A stretch of DNA of 13,398 bases from Thermoleophilaceae bacterium (GTDB lineage: Bacteria; Actinomycetota; Thermoleophilia; Solirubrobacterales; Thermoleophilaceae), in the NCBI GenBank assembly GCA_013812065.1, contig JACCUC010000050.1:1-13398 (forward strand). Reading direction: 5' to 3'. A program made the translations under genes and the position numbers. Of this stretch, positions 6,604 through 12,795 are shown piece by piece (position 1 is the first letter of the stretch; each line of letters begins with the position of its first letter). The notes under the pieces were generated by a model. That model made no database searches. It was given only the letters and a program-made list of their open reading frames with translations, and had not been told where the DNA came from.

Positions 6604-7275
6604 CTACGCCGGCCAGCGCTCGCGCACCCAGGCCATCTCCCAGAACGCGAGCTCGTAGCGGCTGCTGGTCAGAAAGGCCTCGGTCATGCGCGCTCGCCCA
6701 GCGGGCGATACGTCTGCTCCTACGCGGTCGCACAGCTCGCGGCACCAGCGGGCGAGCTCCGCGAACTCCTGCGAGGCGTACATCTCGATCCACTTCGCGT
6801 AGCGCTCGTCCTCCGGGAGCCCCCGCTCGGCGAGCACTCGCCCGATCTCGCTGAAGCCCCACATGCACGGCAAGAGCGCGGCGACGAGCTCCGCGAAGTC
6901 CTCGTGAGCGGCCATGCGGACCAGGAAGTCGGTGTAGCCGCGGGTCGTCGGCAGCATCGCCTCGCGCTCGAGCTCGGCGCGGTCGATCCCGAGCTCGGCG
7001 GCGTAGGAGCGGTGAAGGTCCATCTCCTCGCGCAGCACGGCCTGGGCGAGCTCGGCGAAGCGGCCCATGGTCTCGAGGTCCGGCGCGCGCGCGGCACCGA
7101 GGGCGAGCATCCGCGCGTACTCGATCAGGAACAGGTAGTCCTGGCGGATCCACAGGGCGAAGCGCTCGCCGTCGAGCGTTCCCTCGCCGATCCCGCGCAC
7201 GAACGGATGGTCGTGCTGGGCATGCCAGACGGTCGCGGCGGTGGCGCGCAGCTCGTCGCTGAATCGAGAGTCCAT
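6604..7275 (-). CDS. tenA: TenA/thiaminase II family protein
   Basis: A 223-residue protein, the usual TenA length. Family knowledge: TenA hydrolyses aminopyrimidine breakdown products of thiamine for salvage into HMP, in the cytoplasm. Aligning by eye to Bacillus TenA, the key residues appear as D46 (QDYLF), Y114 (TRGYTDF), the catalytic nucleophile C137 in LLPCMWGF and E208 in SSRYELAFW. The Tyr that normally follows the Cys motif (PCxWxY) is Phe here (F141). The start is ATG 7275, 8 nt after the stop of the TenA-like gene; the same frame stays open upstream, but that part belongs to the middle of the frameshifted neighbour. No strong ribosome site is seen, so translation may be coupled to the upstream gene. 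Confidence 0.88.
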   Translation of the reverse strand: MDSRFSDELRATAATVWHAQHDHPFVRGIGEGTLDGERFALWIRQDYLFLIEYARMLALGAARAPDLETMGRFAELAQAVLREEMDLHRSYAAELGIDRAELEREAMLPTTRGYTDFLVRMAAHEDFAELVAALLPCMWGFSEIGRVLAERGLPEDERYAKWIEMYASQEFAELARWCRELCDRVGADVSPAGRARMTEAFLTSSRYELAFWEMAWVRERWPA

Positions 7276-7283
7276 CGTGACGC

Positions 7284-7772
7284 TCAGAGGCCCGAGCCGA
7301 GCGCGTTCCAGAACATGAGCTCGTAGGCCTGTAGCACGCGTGCCGCGCGGCCGGCCGCAACCGGCGGCTCGCCGGCGGCGAGGCCGGCGTCGACGACCCC
7401 GAGCGCCGCCTCCTCGAACCCGGGGGTCGGGGTCGCGAAGAAGTCGAAGAAGGCCCACGGCCTCCTCGGGCGCGCCGTGCCGGTCGCGCAACGCTTGCGC
7501 CACGCGCCCGCAGTTGTGCCCCCATGCGGCGAGGTTGCCCAGGAAGGCGAGCGCCGCCGCGCTGCTCGGGGCGTTGAGGGCGAGCCACGCCACGAAGGCC
7601 GGATGGCGCGTTGCTCGGCGGCGAGGGCGTGCAAGCGCTCGGGCGGGACGCGCCCCTCGGCGAGCGCATCGGGGAAGGGATGGGCGCGAATCGCCCGCTC
7701 GACCTCCTCGAAGTCGCCCCTCACGGCTTCGAGCAGCTCGGAGCCGCTGGTGGTCGCGGTCGGCGGCGTCAC
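7284..7772 (-). pseudogene. TenA-like (haem-oxygenase-fold) gene with two compensating frameshifts
   Basis: From GTG 7772 (GGGAGG just upstream) the frame reads sensibly to ALAAEQRAI (near 7605). It then turns into Ser/Arg/Pro-rich nonsense and becomes sensible again at AFFDFFATPTPGFEEAALG (near 7452) up to LQAYELMFWNALGSGL. The missing middle lies in another frame: AWLALNAPSSAAALAFLG, NLAAWGHNCGRVAQALRD and RHGAPEEAV. One base appears lost around 7597-7605 and one extra G gained around 7455 (GTGGGCC). The net length is conserved, so an open 162-residue frame survives with about 50 garbled residues. The restored protein looks like the TenA-like/PqqC-like helical fold without an obvious PCxW catalytic motif. 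Either a decayed gene or sequencing errors. It is the gene directly upstream of tenA. Confidence 0.7.
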
Positions 7773-7800
7773 GGTCCTCCCTTCGCTGGCATGAGCCAGA

Positions 7801-7866
7801 TCAACGATCGGTGAAGGTCCACTCTTCGCGCAACATGTCCTCGGAGGGATCGGCGAAGCGACCCAT
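7801..7866 (-). CDS. Possible 21-residue small protein upstream of the TenA-like gene
   Basis: ATG at 7866 gives MGRFADPSEDMLREEWTFTDR and then TGA at 7801-7803. A GTG 18 nt upstream (7884) is an alternative start. It sits between the YihY gene and the TenA-like gene, 28 nt before the latter's start and on the same strand. Its composition (acidic, with W and F) looks protein-like, but the ribosome site is poor and its length alone does not prove coding. It could be a leader peptide. Confidence 0.3.
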   Translation of the reverse strand: MGRFADPSEDMLREEWTFTDR

Positions 7867-7891
7867 GGTTACGCTCGAGGGCACGAGACTC

Positions 7892-8944
7892 TCAAACGTC
7901 CTCAGCATCGCCAACGGACTGCACGGGCCGGTCGCCGCCCATACGCTGGCGCCGCTCGACCCAGACCCCTAAGAGAAGGGCGAGGGCGGCCACGTAGAGG
8001 TAAAGAAGGAGGACGAACGGAAGGGCGAGACCGCCGAAGAGCGAGCCGTAGTTGACCAAGCCGCTGATGTAGGCACTGAAACCGATCGAAGTGAGGGTCC
8101 AGGACCCAACGGTCACCAAGGCGCCCGTGCTCACCCAGCGCCAGTTGACGGGCTCGGCAGGTGCGTATCGAATCAAGATGCTCACCACGAGCAGCATGGC
8201 CGCAACGGCGACCCCCCACTGCGCGATGAAGCCGAGCACGCTCGCGAAGGCCCCTGGACCGAGCGCCCGTTCGACGAGCGCGGGAACGACCTGGGCCACG
8301 GCCAGTGTGCCCAGTAAGCAGGTTCCAGCGGCGATCCCGAGCACTATCGACTCCCCGAGCTGGCGCCACAGCGGTCGCTCCTCGCTCATCCGATAGATGC
8401 GGTTGAGCGCTCCGCCCACCGCGAAGACTGCGTTCGAGAGCTCCCAGATGGTCAGAGCCAGCCCGGCCGTCAGCCAGTAGCCCTGTCGCGTGGCCAGGAT
8501 CTGGCCCACCGTCTCATCGAGGACTCCGAAGACCGATGGACCCACGATCGCTGCGACTCCCGGGGCGACATCGCGCGTCCACAGCACCGTCAGATCGAGG
8601 AAGCCGAGCAGAGCGACTACGAAGAGGGCGAACGGGACGAGAGCAAACAACACGCAGAAAGCGACCGCGTTGGCATAGGTGAACAGCTCGAGTTGTTGAA
8701 AGTCCGCGGCCACGTCCCTGCCAATGGCGAGGGCGCGGTCTCGGAGCCGGTCGGGGCCGGCCTTGGCGCGAGGAGCCAAGCCGCTCAGAGTGGCGTGTGC
8801 GTTGAACGACCCGGCACCGAAGATTCGGCTCTGTTCAGGGTGGCGGCGCGAACCATCAAGCCGACCGCCGGCGGGACGATCTTCTCGGCGCACGGTCGTC
8901 GGGACGTTCACTGTCGACACGAGTGAGCAATGACGTGCTCTCAA
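7892..8944 (-). CDS. YihY/BrkB-family inner membrane protein
   Basis: A 350-residue protein from TTG 8944, whose first base overlaps the upstream stop (TTGA). Alternative starts are GTG 8920 and GTG 8911. The first ~60 residues are polar and not conserved-looking, so the real start may be later. From LELFTYANAVAFCVLFALVPF onward (given here as its recognisable core, FTYANAVAFCVLFALVPF) there are about six membrane helices. Other family marks are LTIWELSNAVFAVGGALNRIY (partly WELSNAVFAVGGALN), RPLWRQLGES, VNYGSLFGGLA and LLLYLYVAALALLLG. This is the YihY/BrkB (UPF0761) pattern. The molecular function is not established; the old ribonuclease BN label is wrong for this family. The gene follows the four-helix membrane protein with no gap and is probably co-transcribed with it. 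Confidence 0.85.
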   Translation of the reverse strand: MRARHCSLVSTVNVPTTVRREDRPAGGRLDGSRRHPEQSRIFGAGSFNAHATLSGLAPRAKAGPDRLRDRALAIGRDVAADFQQLELFTYANAVAFCVLFALVPFALFVVALLGFLDLTVLWTRDVAPGVAAIVGPSVFGVLDETVGQILATRQGYWLTAGLALTIWELSNAVFAVGGALNRIYRMSEERPLWRQLGESIVLGIAAGTCLLGTLAVAQVVPALVERALGPGAFASVLGFIAQWGVAVAAMLLVVSILIRYAPAEPVNWRWVSTGALVTVGSWTLTSIGFSAYISGLVNYGSLFGGLALPFVLLLYLYVAALALLLGVWVERRQRMGGDRPVQSVGDAEDV

Positions 8945-9495
8945 GCGTCAATCGCGTGGTCGACCCTGCGGTGGTAGCGCCGTCCGGCCTTGCCTCCTGC
9001 CATCGCAGCAAGCACCGTCACGACGAGCACCAACACGAGCGTCACGAGTGCACCGATGCCTAGCGAGCCAGCGTTCGGGATGGTCGGCAGGCTGAGCTGT
9101 GAAAGCACGTTGAACTGGGAGCCGAGGAGCGCTCCCGCGACGGCGAGGAGGATCGTGATGACCAGTCCGATGATCCACACGCCGAGCCCCTGACGACCGC
9201 CGTCGAAGCGGGACATCCTCCCCGCGACGTAGCCACCCGCGTAGTACGCCAGTGCAAGCACTAGCAGGAACACGATCCCGGCGACGATTCCGATGGTCCC
9301 CGCAGCGCTCGCGGCCTGCTGCCCGCTGTTGAATGAGCTTCCCGCAATCGGGCCACCGATCGCACTTACGAGCGCGAGCAAGAGGACGCTGACCGCTGTG
9401 GCAACGAGCCATCCGAAGAAGGCCGCACCCCAGTTGAAGCCGCCGAACTTCTCGCGACCCCGAGGCCGACCATCTTCGCTGTTTCTTTCTACCAT
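8941..9495 (-). CDS. Four-helix membrane protein of unknown function
   Basis: A 184-residue protein from ATG 9495, chosen because AAGGA lies 6 nt upstream; a further in-frame start at 9549 lacks this. A short charged N-terminus is followed by four hydrophobic segments: about 24-48, 64-91 (with GGYVAGRM just after), 104-124 and 146-167. The basic tail (GGKAGRRYHRRVDHAIDA) is probably cytoplasmic. The small residues in the helices and the GGYVAGRM motif recall stress- or envelope-associated small membrane proteins, but I do not recognise a named family. Its stop overlaps the possible start of the YihY gene, so the two form an operon. The transposable element sits about 125 nt upstream and may have separated it from its former upstream region. 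Confidence 0.75.
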   Translation of the reverse strand: MVERNSEDGRPRGREKFGGFNWGAAFFGWLVATAVSVLLLALVSAIGGPIAGSSFNSGQQAASAAGTIGIVAGIVFLLVLALAYYAGGYVAGRMSRFDGGRQGLGVWIIGLVITILLAVAGALLGSQFNVLSQLSLPTIPNAGSLGIGALVTLVLVLVVTVLAAMAGGKAGRRYHRRVDHAIDA

Positions 9496-9570
9496 CGGAT
9501 TTCCTTCCGGTTGGTAATTGCTTCCTCGTGTGGGCTGTCTAACTGACACCGTCGGGCCGTGGACGACTAG

Positions 9571-9586
9571 GGCCGAAATCTCGGCC
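9571..9586. repeat. Perfect 6-bp-arm hairpin upstream of the four-helix membrane gene
   Basis: GGCCGA (9571-9576) and TCGGCC (9581-9586) flank AATC. It lies 75-90 nt before the ATG of the leftward membrane gene. It could be an operator, part of its leader, or the former terminator of the M16 transcript before the transposon entered. Confidence 0.35.
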
Positions 9587-9619
9587 TCCCCAGCCGCTCG
9601 CTAGGCCTCTTCCTCGCTC

Positions 9620-9651
9620 GGAGCTCCCGCGATGATCCCCTTGACACAAGG
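9620..9651 (+). repeat. Left terminal inverted repeat
   Basis: Reading inward: GGAGCTCCC, two variable bases, GATGATCCCCTT (9631-9642), then GACACAAGG. Mismatches to the right end fall only at positions 10, 11, 24 and 27 of 32. It contains the -35 box of the transposase promoter. Confidence 0.8.
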
Positions 9652-9669
9652 CACTCATTCAGCTAGAGT
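9641..9669 (+). promoter_or_regulatory. Sigma-70/SigA-type promoter for the transposase
   Basis: TTGACA (9641-9646), a 17-bp spacer and TAGAGT (9664-9669), an excellent housekeeping promoter, rare in DNA this GC-rich. Transcription would start near 9676 and give the transposase a leader of about 135 nt that runs antisense across the whole 46-residue gene. The -35 lies inside the left inverted repeat, so transposase binding there could repress its own promoter (inference). Confidence 0.7.
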
Positions 9670-9799
9670 CCTTCTTAGTGGGCTTCTTCCGGCTTTCTAG
9701 AGCGATTCTCTTTGCCTCATCGCGGAGCTTCTTCGGGAACAATCTCCGCATCGCCTCTTCGGTCGTCAGCTCGTCCGCCTTCTTCTTTCGTCTAGGCAT
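9659..9799 (-). CDS. 46-residue basic protein encoded in the transposable element
   Basis: ATG 9799 to TGA 9659-9661. The protein starts MPRRKKKADELTTEEAMRRL, continues FPKKLRDEAKRIALESRKKP and ends TKKDSS. It is highly basic at both ends with a charged, probably helical middle, as in small nucleic-acid-binding proteins. GGGGAG 6-7 nt upstream on the minus strand is a good ribosome site. The third positions are not as GC-rich as host genes, fitting an element-borne origin. It diverges from the transposase, with only 12 bp between the two start codons. Function unknown; a regulator or accessory factor of transposition is possible (inference). Confidence 0.65.
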   Translation of the reverse strand: MPRRKKKADELTTEEAMRRLFPKKLRDEAKRIALESRKKPTKKDSS

Positions 9800-9811
9800 G
9801 GAGGGCTCCCC
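9800..9811. promoter_or_regulatory. Twelve-base spacer carrying two opposed Shine-Dalgarno sites
   Basis: GGAGGG (9800-9805) lies 6 nt before the transposase GTG 9812. The next six bases, CTCCCC, read GGGGAG on the other strand and serve the ATG at 9799. The gap therefore holds both ribosome sites and no promoter, so each gene's promoter must lie within or beyond the other gene. Confidence 0.65.
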
Positions 9812-10756
9812 GTGGAGGACATGAACCTGCCGGACCTGATTGACAGATTCGGCGACGAGGACAAGTGCCGCGCCTACCTCGAAGAGCTTCGCTGGCCTGA
9901 GGGCGTTCGCTGCCCGCGCTGCGACTCCGAGAAGGTGTCGCGGATCGTGAAGCGCAACCAGTTCGATTGTGACTCATGCCGCTACCAATTCTCGGTGACG
10001 GCGGGGACGCTCTTCCACGATTCCCACCTGCCCTTGCGGAAGTGGTTCCTCGCCATCTACCTGCTCGCCGAGTCCAAGAAGGGCATGTCGGCACGGCAGC
10101 TCGGGCGGACGCTCGGCACGAGCTACAAGACCGCCTGGTATCTCGCTCACCGAATCCGCGCGGCGATGGGCGACGACGATCAGCCGCTCTTGCGGGGGAT
10201 CGTGGAGGTCGACGAGACTTTCGTGGGCGGTCGGCGGATCGGCGCGGGTAGAGGGCGCTACCGCGACGAGGACAACCCGCCGGTCGCGGGAGTCGCCGAG
10301 CGCGGCGGGGAGGTCCGGCTCCGCGTGGTCCGCGACCGCAGCAAGGGGACGCTCCACGGGTTCATCCGCGAGCATGTCGCCGACGAGGCCGAGGCGATCT
10401 ACACCGACGAGTGGATCGGCTATCAGGGCGTCGGCGACGAGGACACACGGCACGAGTCCGTCAACCACTCCGCGCACGAGTACGTCCGCGCCGACGTGCA
10501 TACCAACACGGTCGAGGGCGTCTGGTCGCTCTTCAAGCGCGGGATCGTCGGCAGCTACCACCAGATCAGCTCGAAGCACCTGCCCGCCTACCTTGACGAG
10601 ATGGAGTTCCGGTTCAACAACCGCGAGAACCCGTTCCTCTTCCGCGACACCCTGCTCGTGCTGGTTCATGGGGAGACGTTGCCGCTCAAGAAACTTCGTT
10701 CACGGTTAGGCACTTCTTCGAGCGCTAGCTTGCGCAGGCCGGTGCGCAGGGCGTAG
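9812..10756 (+). CDS. IS1595-family transposase (ISXO2-like DDE domain)
   Basis: A 314-residue protein from GTG 9812, chosen for its ribosome site GGAGGG; ATG 9821 has its site too close. The N-terminal zinc ribbon has C34, C37, C53 and C56 (CPRC...CDSC), followed by a helix-turn-helix-like part (MSARQLGRTLGTSYKTAWYL). The catalytic domain shows D134 (VEVDETFVGG), D199 (IYTDEWIGY) and E235 in HTNTVEGVWSLFKRG, matching the ISXO2-like DDE/DDN fold that cuts and joins DNA at the element ends. All key residues are present, so it may be active. The family body ends near ENPFLFRDTLL...LPLKK (about 294). The last ~20 residues (RSRLGTSSSASLRRPVRRA) have poor codon bias and overlap the convergent passenger gene by 91 bp, so they may be read-through into captured DNA. 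Confidence 0.92.
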   Translation: MEDMNLPDLIDRFGDEDKCRAYLEELRWPEGVRCPRCDSEKVSRIVKRNQFDCDSCRYQFSVTAGTLFHDSHLPLRKWFLAIYLLAESKKGMSARQLGRTLGTSYKTAWYLAHRIRAAMGDDDQPLLRGIVEVDETFVGGRRIGAGRGRYRDEDNPPVAGVAERGGEVRLRVVRDRSKGTLHGFIREHVADEAEAIYTDEWIGYQGVGDEDTRHESVNHSAHEYVRADVHTNTVEGVWSLFKRGIVGSYHQISSKHLPAYLDEMEFRFNNRENPFLFRDTLLVLVHGETLPLKKLRSRLGTSSSASLRRPVRRA

Positions 10757-11373
10757 TCATAGACAAACGGCTTTCGCCAGTTTTCGCCGCGTAGCGTCAG
10801 CCGCACGAACCACGGTGAGCCCCACAGGGGTCCGCCCATGTGCTGGGTAGGACTGCGCAGGTCGGCGACGGGATACACGTCCCCAGATTCCTTGTAGGCG
10901 ACGGGGATTCTGTGTGGAACGCGCGTTGGTGGAATGTCGCGCTTCAAGTCCGTTTCCCAACCCACGTTTTCGGTATGGACGGACCCGTCGCTTCTTAGGA
11001 TCGCTACCTCCGGTGTGACCCCACGCCCCGTCCCCTTGGCTCCGCCGCGCTCCCTCGCGTTGCGCACCTCAAGTGTCGCTTCACTGTCATACAACGGGGC
11101 ACCCTCGTCTGTGTGACGTAGCCTTAGCCCGTTCTTCGGCGTAACGACGAACTTAGGCGTCCGCGCTTCAAGGGCCGTCATCAAGGCACCTAGCACCACG
11201 AGAAACACGCCAAGGCCGACGATTACGACGGCAACGGTCGGCAGCTTCCCGAGAATGGCGAGCGCCGTTGCACCCCCACCGCCGATCACGGCGAGCCCAC
11301 CCCGAATGAGCCAATCGACGAGGCTCGCGACTGACCCCGCCCGATAGAGCCGTCGCCACATACCTTTAGCCAC
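10666..11373 (-). CDS. Two-helix membrane protein, transposon passenger of unknown function
   Basis: A 235-residue protein from GTG 11373; ATG 11361 is an alternative, and both ribosome sites are weak. Two hydrophobic helices (about 24-42 and 46-67) are joined by a short Gly/Lys/Pro turn. About 165 cytoplasmic residues follow that look beta-rich (YDSEATLEVRNA, RGVTPEVAILRSDGSVHTEN shortened here, PWFVRLTLRGENW, FVYDYALRTG). I do not recognise a named family. The architecture, two helices plus a beta domain, is shared with several membrane effectors of unknown or defensive role, which is no proof of function. The last ~16 residues (VPNRERSFLSGNVSP) are antisense to the transposase end, with weak codon bias, so the original gene may have ended near 10710. 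It lies entirely between the inverted repeats. Confidence 0.6.
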   Translation of the reverse strand: MAKGMWRRLYRAGSVASLVDWLIRGGLAVIGGGGATALAILGKLPTVAVVIVGLGVFLVVLGALMTALEARTPKFVVTPKNGLRLRHTDEGAPLYDSEATLEVRNARERGGAKGTGRGVTPEVAILRSDGSVHTENVGWETDLKRDIPPTRVPHRIPVAYKESGDVYPVADLRSPTQHMGGPLWGSPWFVRLTLRGENWRKPFVYDYALRTGLRKLALEEVPNRERSFLSGNVSP

Positions 11374-11411
11374 GCCGAGAGGGGTGAGCCACGTGGCCAG
11401 TCTAGCGCGGC

Positions 11412-11443
11412 CCTTGCGTGAAGGGGATCATCCTGGGAGCTCC
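11412..11443 (-). repeat. Right terminal inverted repeat
   Basis: On the minus strand, reading inward from 11443: GGAGCTCCC, AG, GATGATCCCCTT (11432-11421), then CACGCAAGG. Further in, GCTAGACT resembles GCTAGAGT of the left end after a 5-base gap, so the related end region may be about 45 bp long. Confidence 0.8.
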
Positions 11444-11475
11444 CTTGAAGTCCATGGCTCCCGGCGCCGCGGCGC

Positions 11476-12723
11476 TCACTCGAAGTCCGCGACCGTGTGC
11501 GGCCCGACGCAGGCCACGCTCGGCGCTCCCGCCACTCCGCGCGCCACCTCTCGCACCTCGTCCTCGGTGACCGCATCGAGCGCCGCGATCGCCTCCTCGG
11601 GGGAGGAGATCTCGCCGAACGTCACCTTCTGGGCCGCCGCCCGGCGCGCCACCGCGTTCGTGCCCTCGAGGGCCAGCACGGTCGAGCCGCCCGCGTAGGC
11701 CCGGGCGCGCTCGATCTCGCTCGAGCTCGGGCCCTTCTCGGCGAGGTCGGCCACGATCTCGCGGATCCGCCGGTAGGCCTCCTCGCACTTGGAGGAATCG
11801 AGACCCGAGGCGACGTCGAGGCTCGACGTGTCGGTGTGGGTCCACGGGTACGAGCGGATCGCGTAGCAGAGCCCCCGCTGCTCGCGGATCTCGTCGAACA
11901 GGCGCGAGCCCATGGAGCCCCCGAGCAGGGTCGAGTAGACAGCGAGGGCCGCGCGCTGGCCCAGGTCGGTCGGGTCGATGGGGGCGCGCCAGTGAAGGCG
12001 CAGGTGCGACTGGTTGGTCTCACGCTCCTCGACGAGCACCCGGCGCTCGAACCCCGGAGCCGACTCGACGCCGTCCTCTTCCGCCCGCCCGGCAAAGCGC
12101 CCGAAGAGCTCGGCGAGGCGTGGCTCGTCGATCGCCGAGAGATCGCCGGCGAGGAAGGCGCCGCCCCGCGCCGGCGCCCAGCGGCGGTCGCGGAAGCCGA
12201 GGATCGCCTCGCGGCTGAAGCTCTCGAGGTGCTCGGCGGGCCCGAGCACCGGCCGACCGAGCGGGTGGTCGCCGTAGGCGGCGCGGTCGAGCAGCTTGCC
12301 GGCCACGCTCGCCGGAGCGTCGTCTGAGCGGTTGATCTCCTGGATCACGACGCCGCGCTCGCGCTCGAGCTCGTCGCCGGCGACCCGGGCCTTGGCCACG
12401 AAGTCGGTGAGCAGGTCGGCGGCGTCCATCACGGCCTCGCTGCGGCAGGTGACGTGGAAGGCGACGACGTCGTGCGAGGTGTAGGCGTTGAGCTGGGCGC
12501 CGAGCCGCTCGGCGGTCTCGTTCACGTCGCGGTAGCTCGGATACTTCTCGCCGCCCTTGAACACGAGGTGCTCGAGGAAGTGTGCCATCCCGTTCTCCTC
12601 GGGGCGCTCGGTGCGCGCCCCCGCGTCGAAGGCGACGAGCACTGTGACCGCGCGCGTGCCCGGCATCTGGAGCTGTACGACCGGGAGACCGTTGTCGAGG
12701 GTCGTGTCGTGGATGTCGATCAC
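11476..12723 (-). CDS. M16 family zinc metallopeptidase
   Basis: A 415-residue protein from GTG 12723. The inverted zinc motif HFLEH (H48, E51, H52) is intact, with E129 in VVIQEI as the likely third ligand about 77 residues on. The C-terminal half-domain has the usual GGSMGSRLFDEIREQRGLCYAI block (quoted as GSRLFDEIREQRGLCYAI), whose Arg/Tyr pair contacts substrate. The length fits the single-chain processing peptidases of bacteria (PqqL/YmxG-like), which clamp and cut peptides of limited length. There is no signal peptide, so it is probably cytoplasmic. It is expressed leftward, and the transposon end lies 32 bp beyond its stop. It diverges from the coiled-coil gene across 72 bp. No precursor peptide gene is visible, so the substrate is unknown. 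Confidence 0.9.
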   Translation of the reverse strand: MIDIHDTTLDNGLPVVQLQMPGTRAVTVLVAFDAGARTERPEENGMAHFLEHLVFKGGEKYPSYRDVNETAERLGAQLNAYTSHDVVAFHVTCRSEAVMDAADLLTDFVAKARVAGDELERERGVVIQEINRSDDAPASVAGKLLDRAAYGDHPLGRPVLGPAEHLESFSREAILGFRDRRWAPARGGAFLAGDLSAIDEPRLAELFGRFAGRAEEDGVESAPGFERRVLVEERETNQSHLRLHWRAPIDPTDLGQRAALAVYSTLLGGSMGSRLFDEIREQRGLCYAIRSYPWTHTDTSSLDVASGLDSSKCEEAYRRIREIVADLAEKGPSSSEIERARAYAGGSTVLALEGTNAVARRAAAQKVTFGEISSPEEAIAALDAVTEDEVREVARGVAGAPSVACVGPHTVADFE

Positions 12724-12795
12724 TGGGACCGAGAGGCTAGTGGGCGCCGAGCACGGTCGAATGCGACCGCCGCCTGCCGTATCCTCGCCAGCGAG

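Larger units (their letters stand above)
9620..11443 (+). mobile_element. IS1595-type transposable element with passenger gene, ~1.82 kb
   Basis: Inward-reading terminal sequences at 9620-9651 and 11443-11412 match at 28 of 32 positions. Both contain GGAGCTCCC, then GATGATCCCCTT, then AC and CAAGG. Between them lie the transposase (9812-10756), a 46-residue basic protein in divergent orientation and a membrane passenger gene. The palindrome GGAGCTCC occurs at both ends (9620-9627 and 11436-11443), so it can be read either as the tips of the inverted repeats or as an 8-bp target duplication, the size expected for IS1595. In the latter case the element proper is 9628-11435. It lies in the spacer between the M16 gene and the four-helix membrane gene and breaks no gene. 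The passenger part has less biased third codon positions than the host genes. Confidence 0.8.

Noticed and set aside
6131..7669. A 512-codon minus-strand frame joining the TenA region to the small acidic protein
   Set aside because: Only its last 123 codons look like protein; the rest is an out-of-frame shadow of TenA and of the frameshifted gene.
9539..9551. CTAACTGACACCG as a left element end matching CTAACCGTGAACG at 10709-10697
   Set aside because: The match needs gaps, no target duplication fits, and it is far weaker than the 28/32 inverted repeat at 9620/11443.
9649..9655. AGGCACT here and at 10708-10714 as a target duplication of a shorter element
   Set aside because: Only 7 bases match, and no inverted ends lie next to them. 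The copies lie inside the larger element.
11411..11425. CCCTT/AAGGG small hairpin as a terminator
   Set aside because: It has only five base pairs and lies inside the right terminal repeat, which explains it better.
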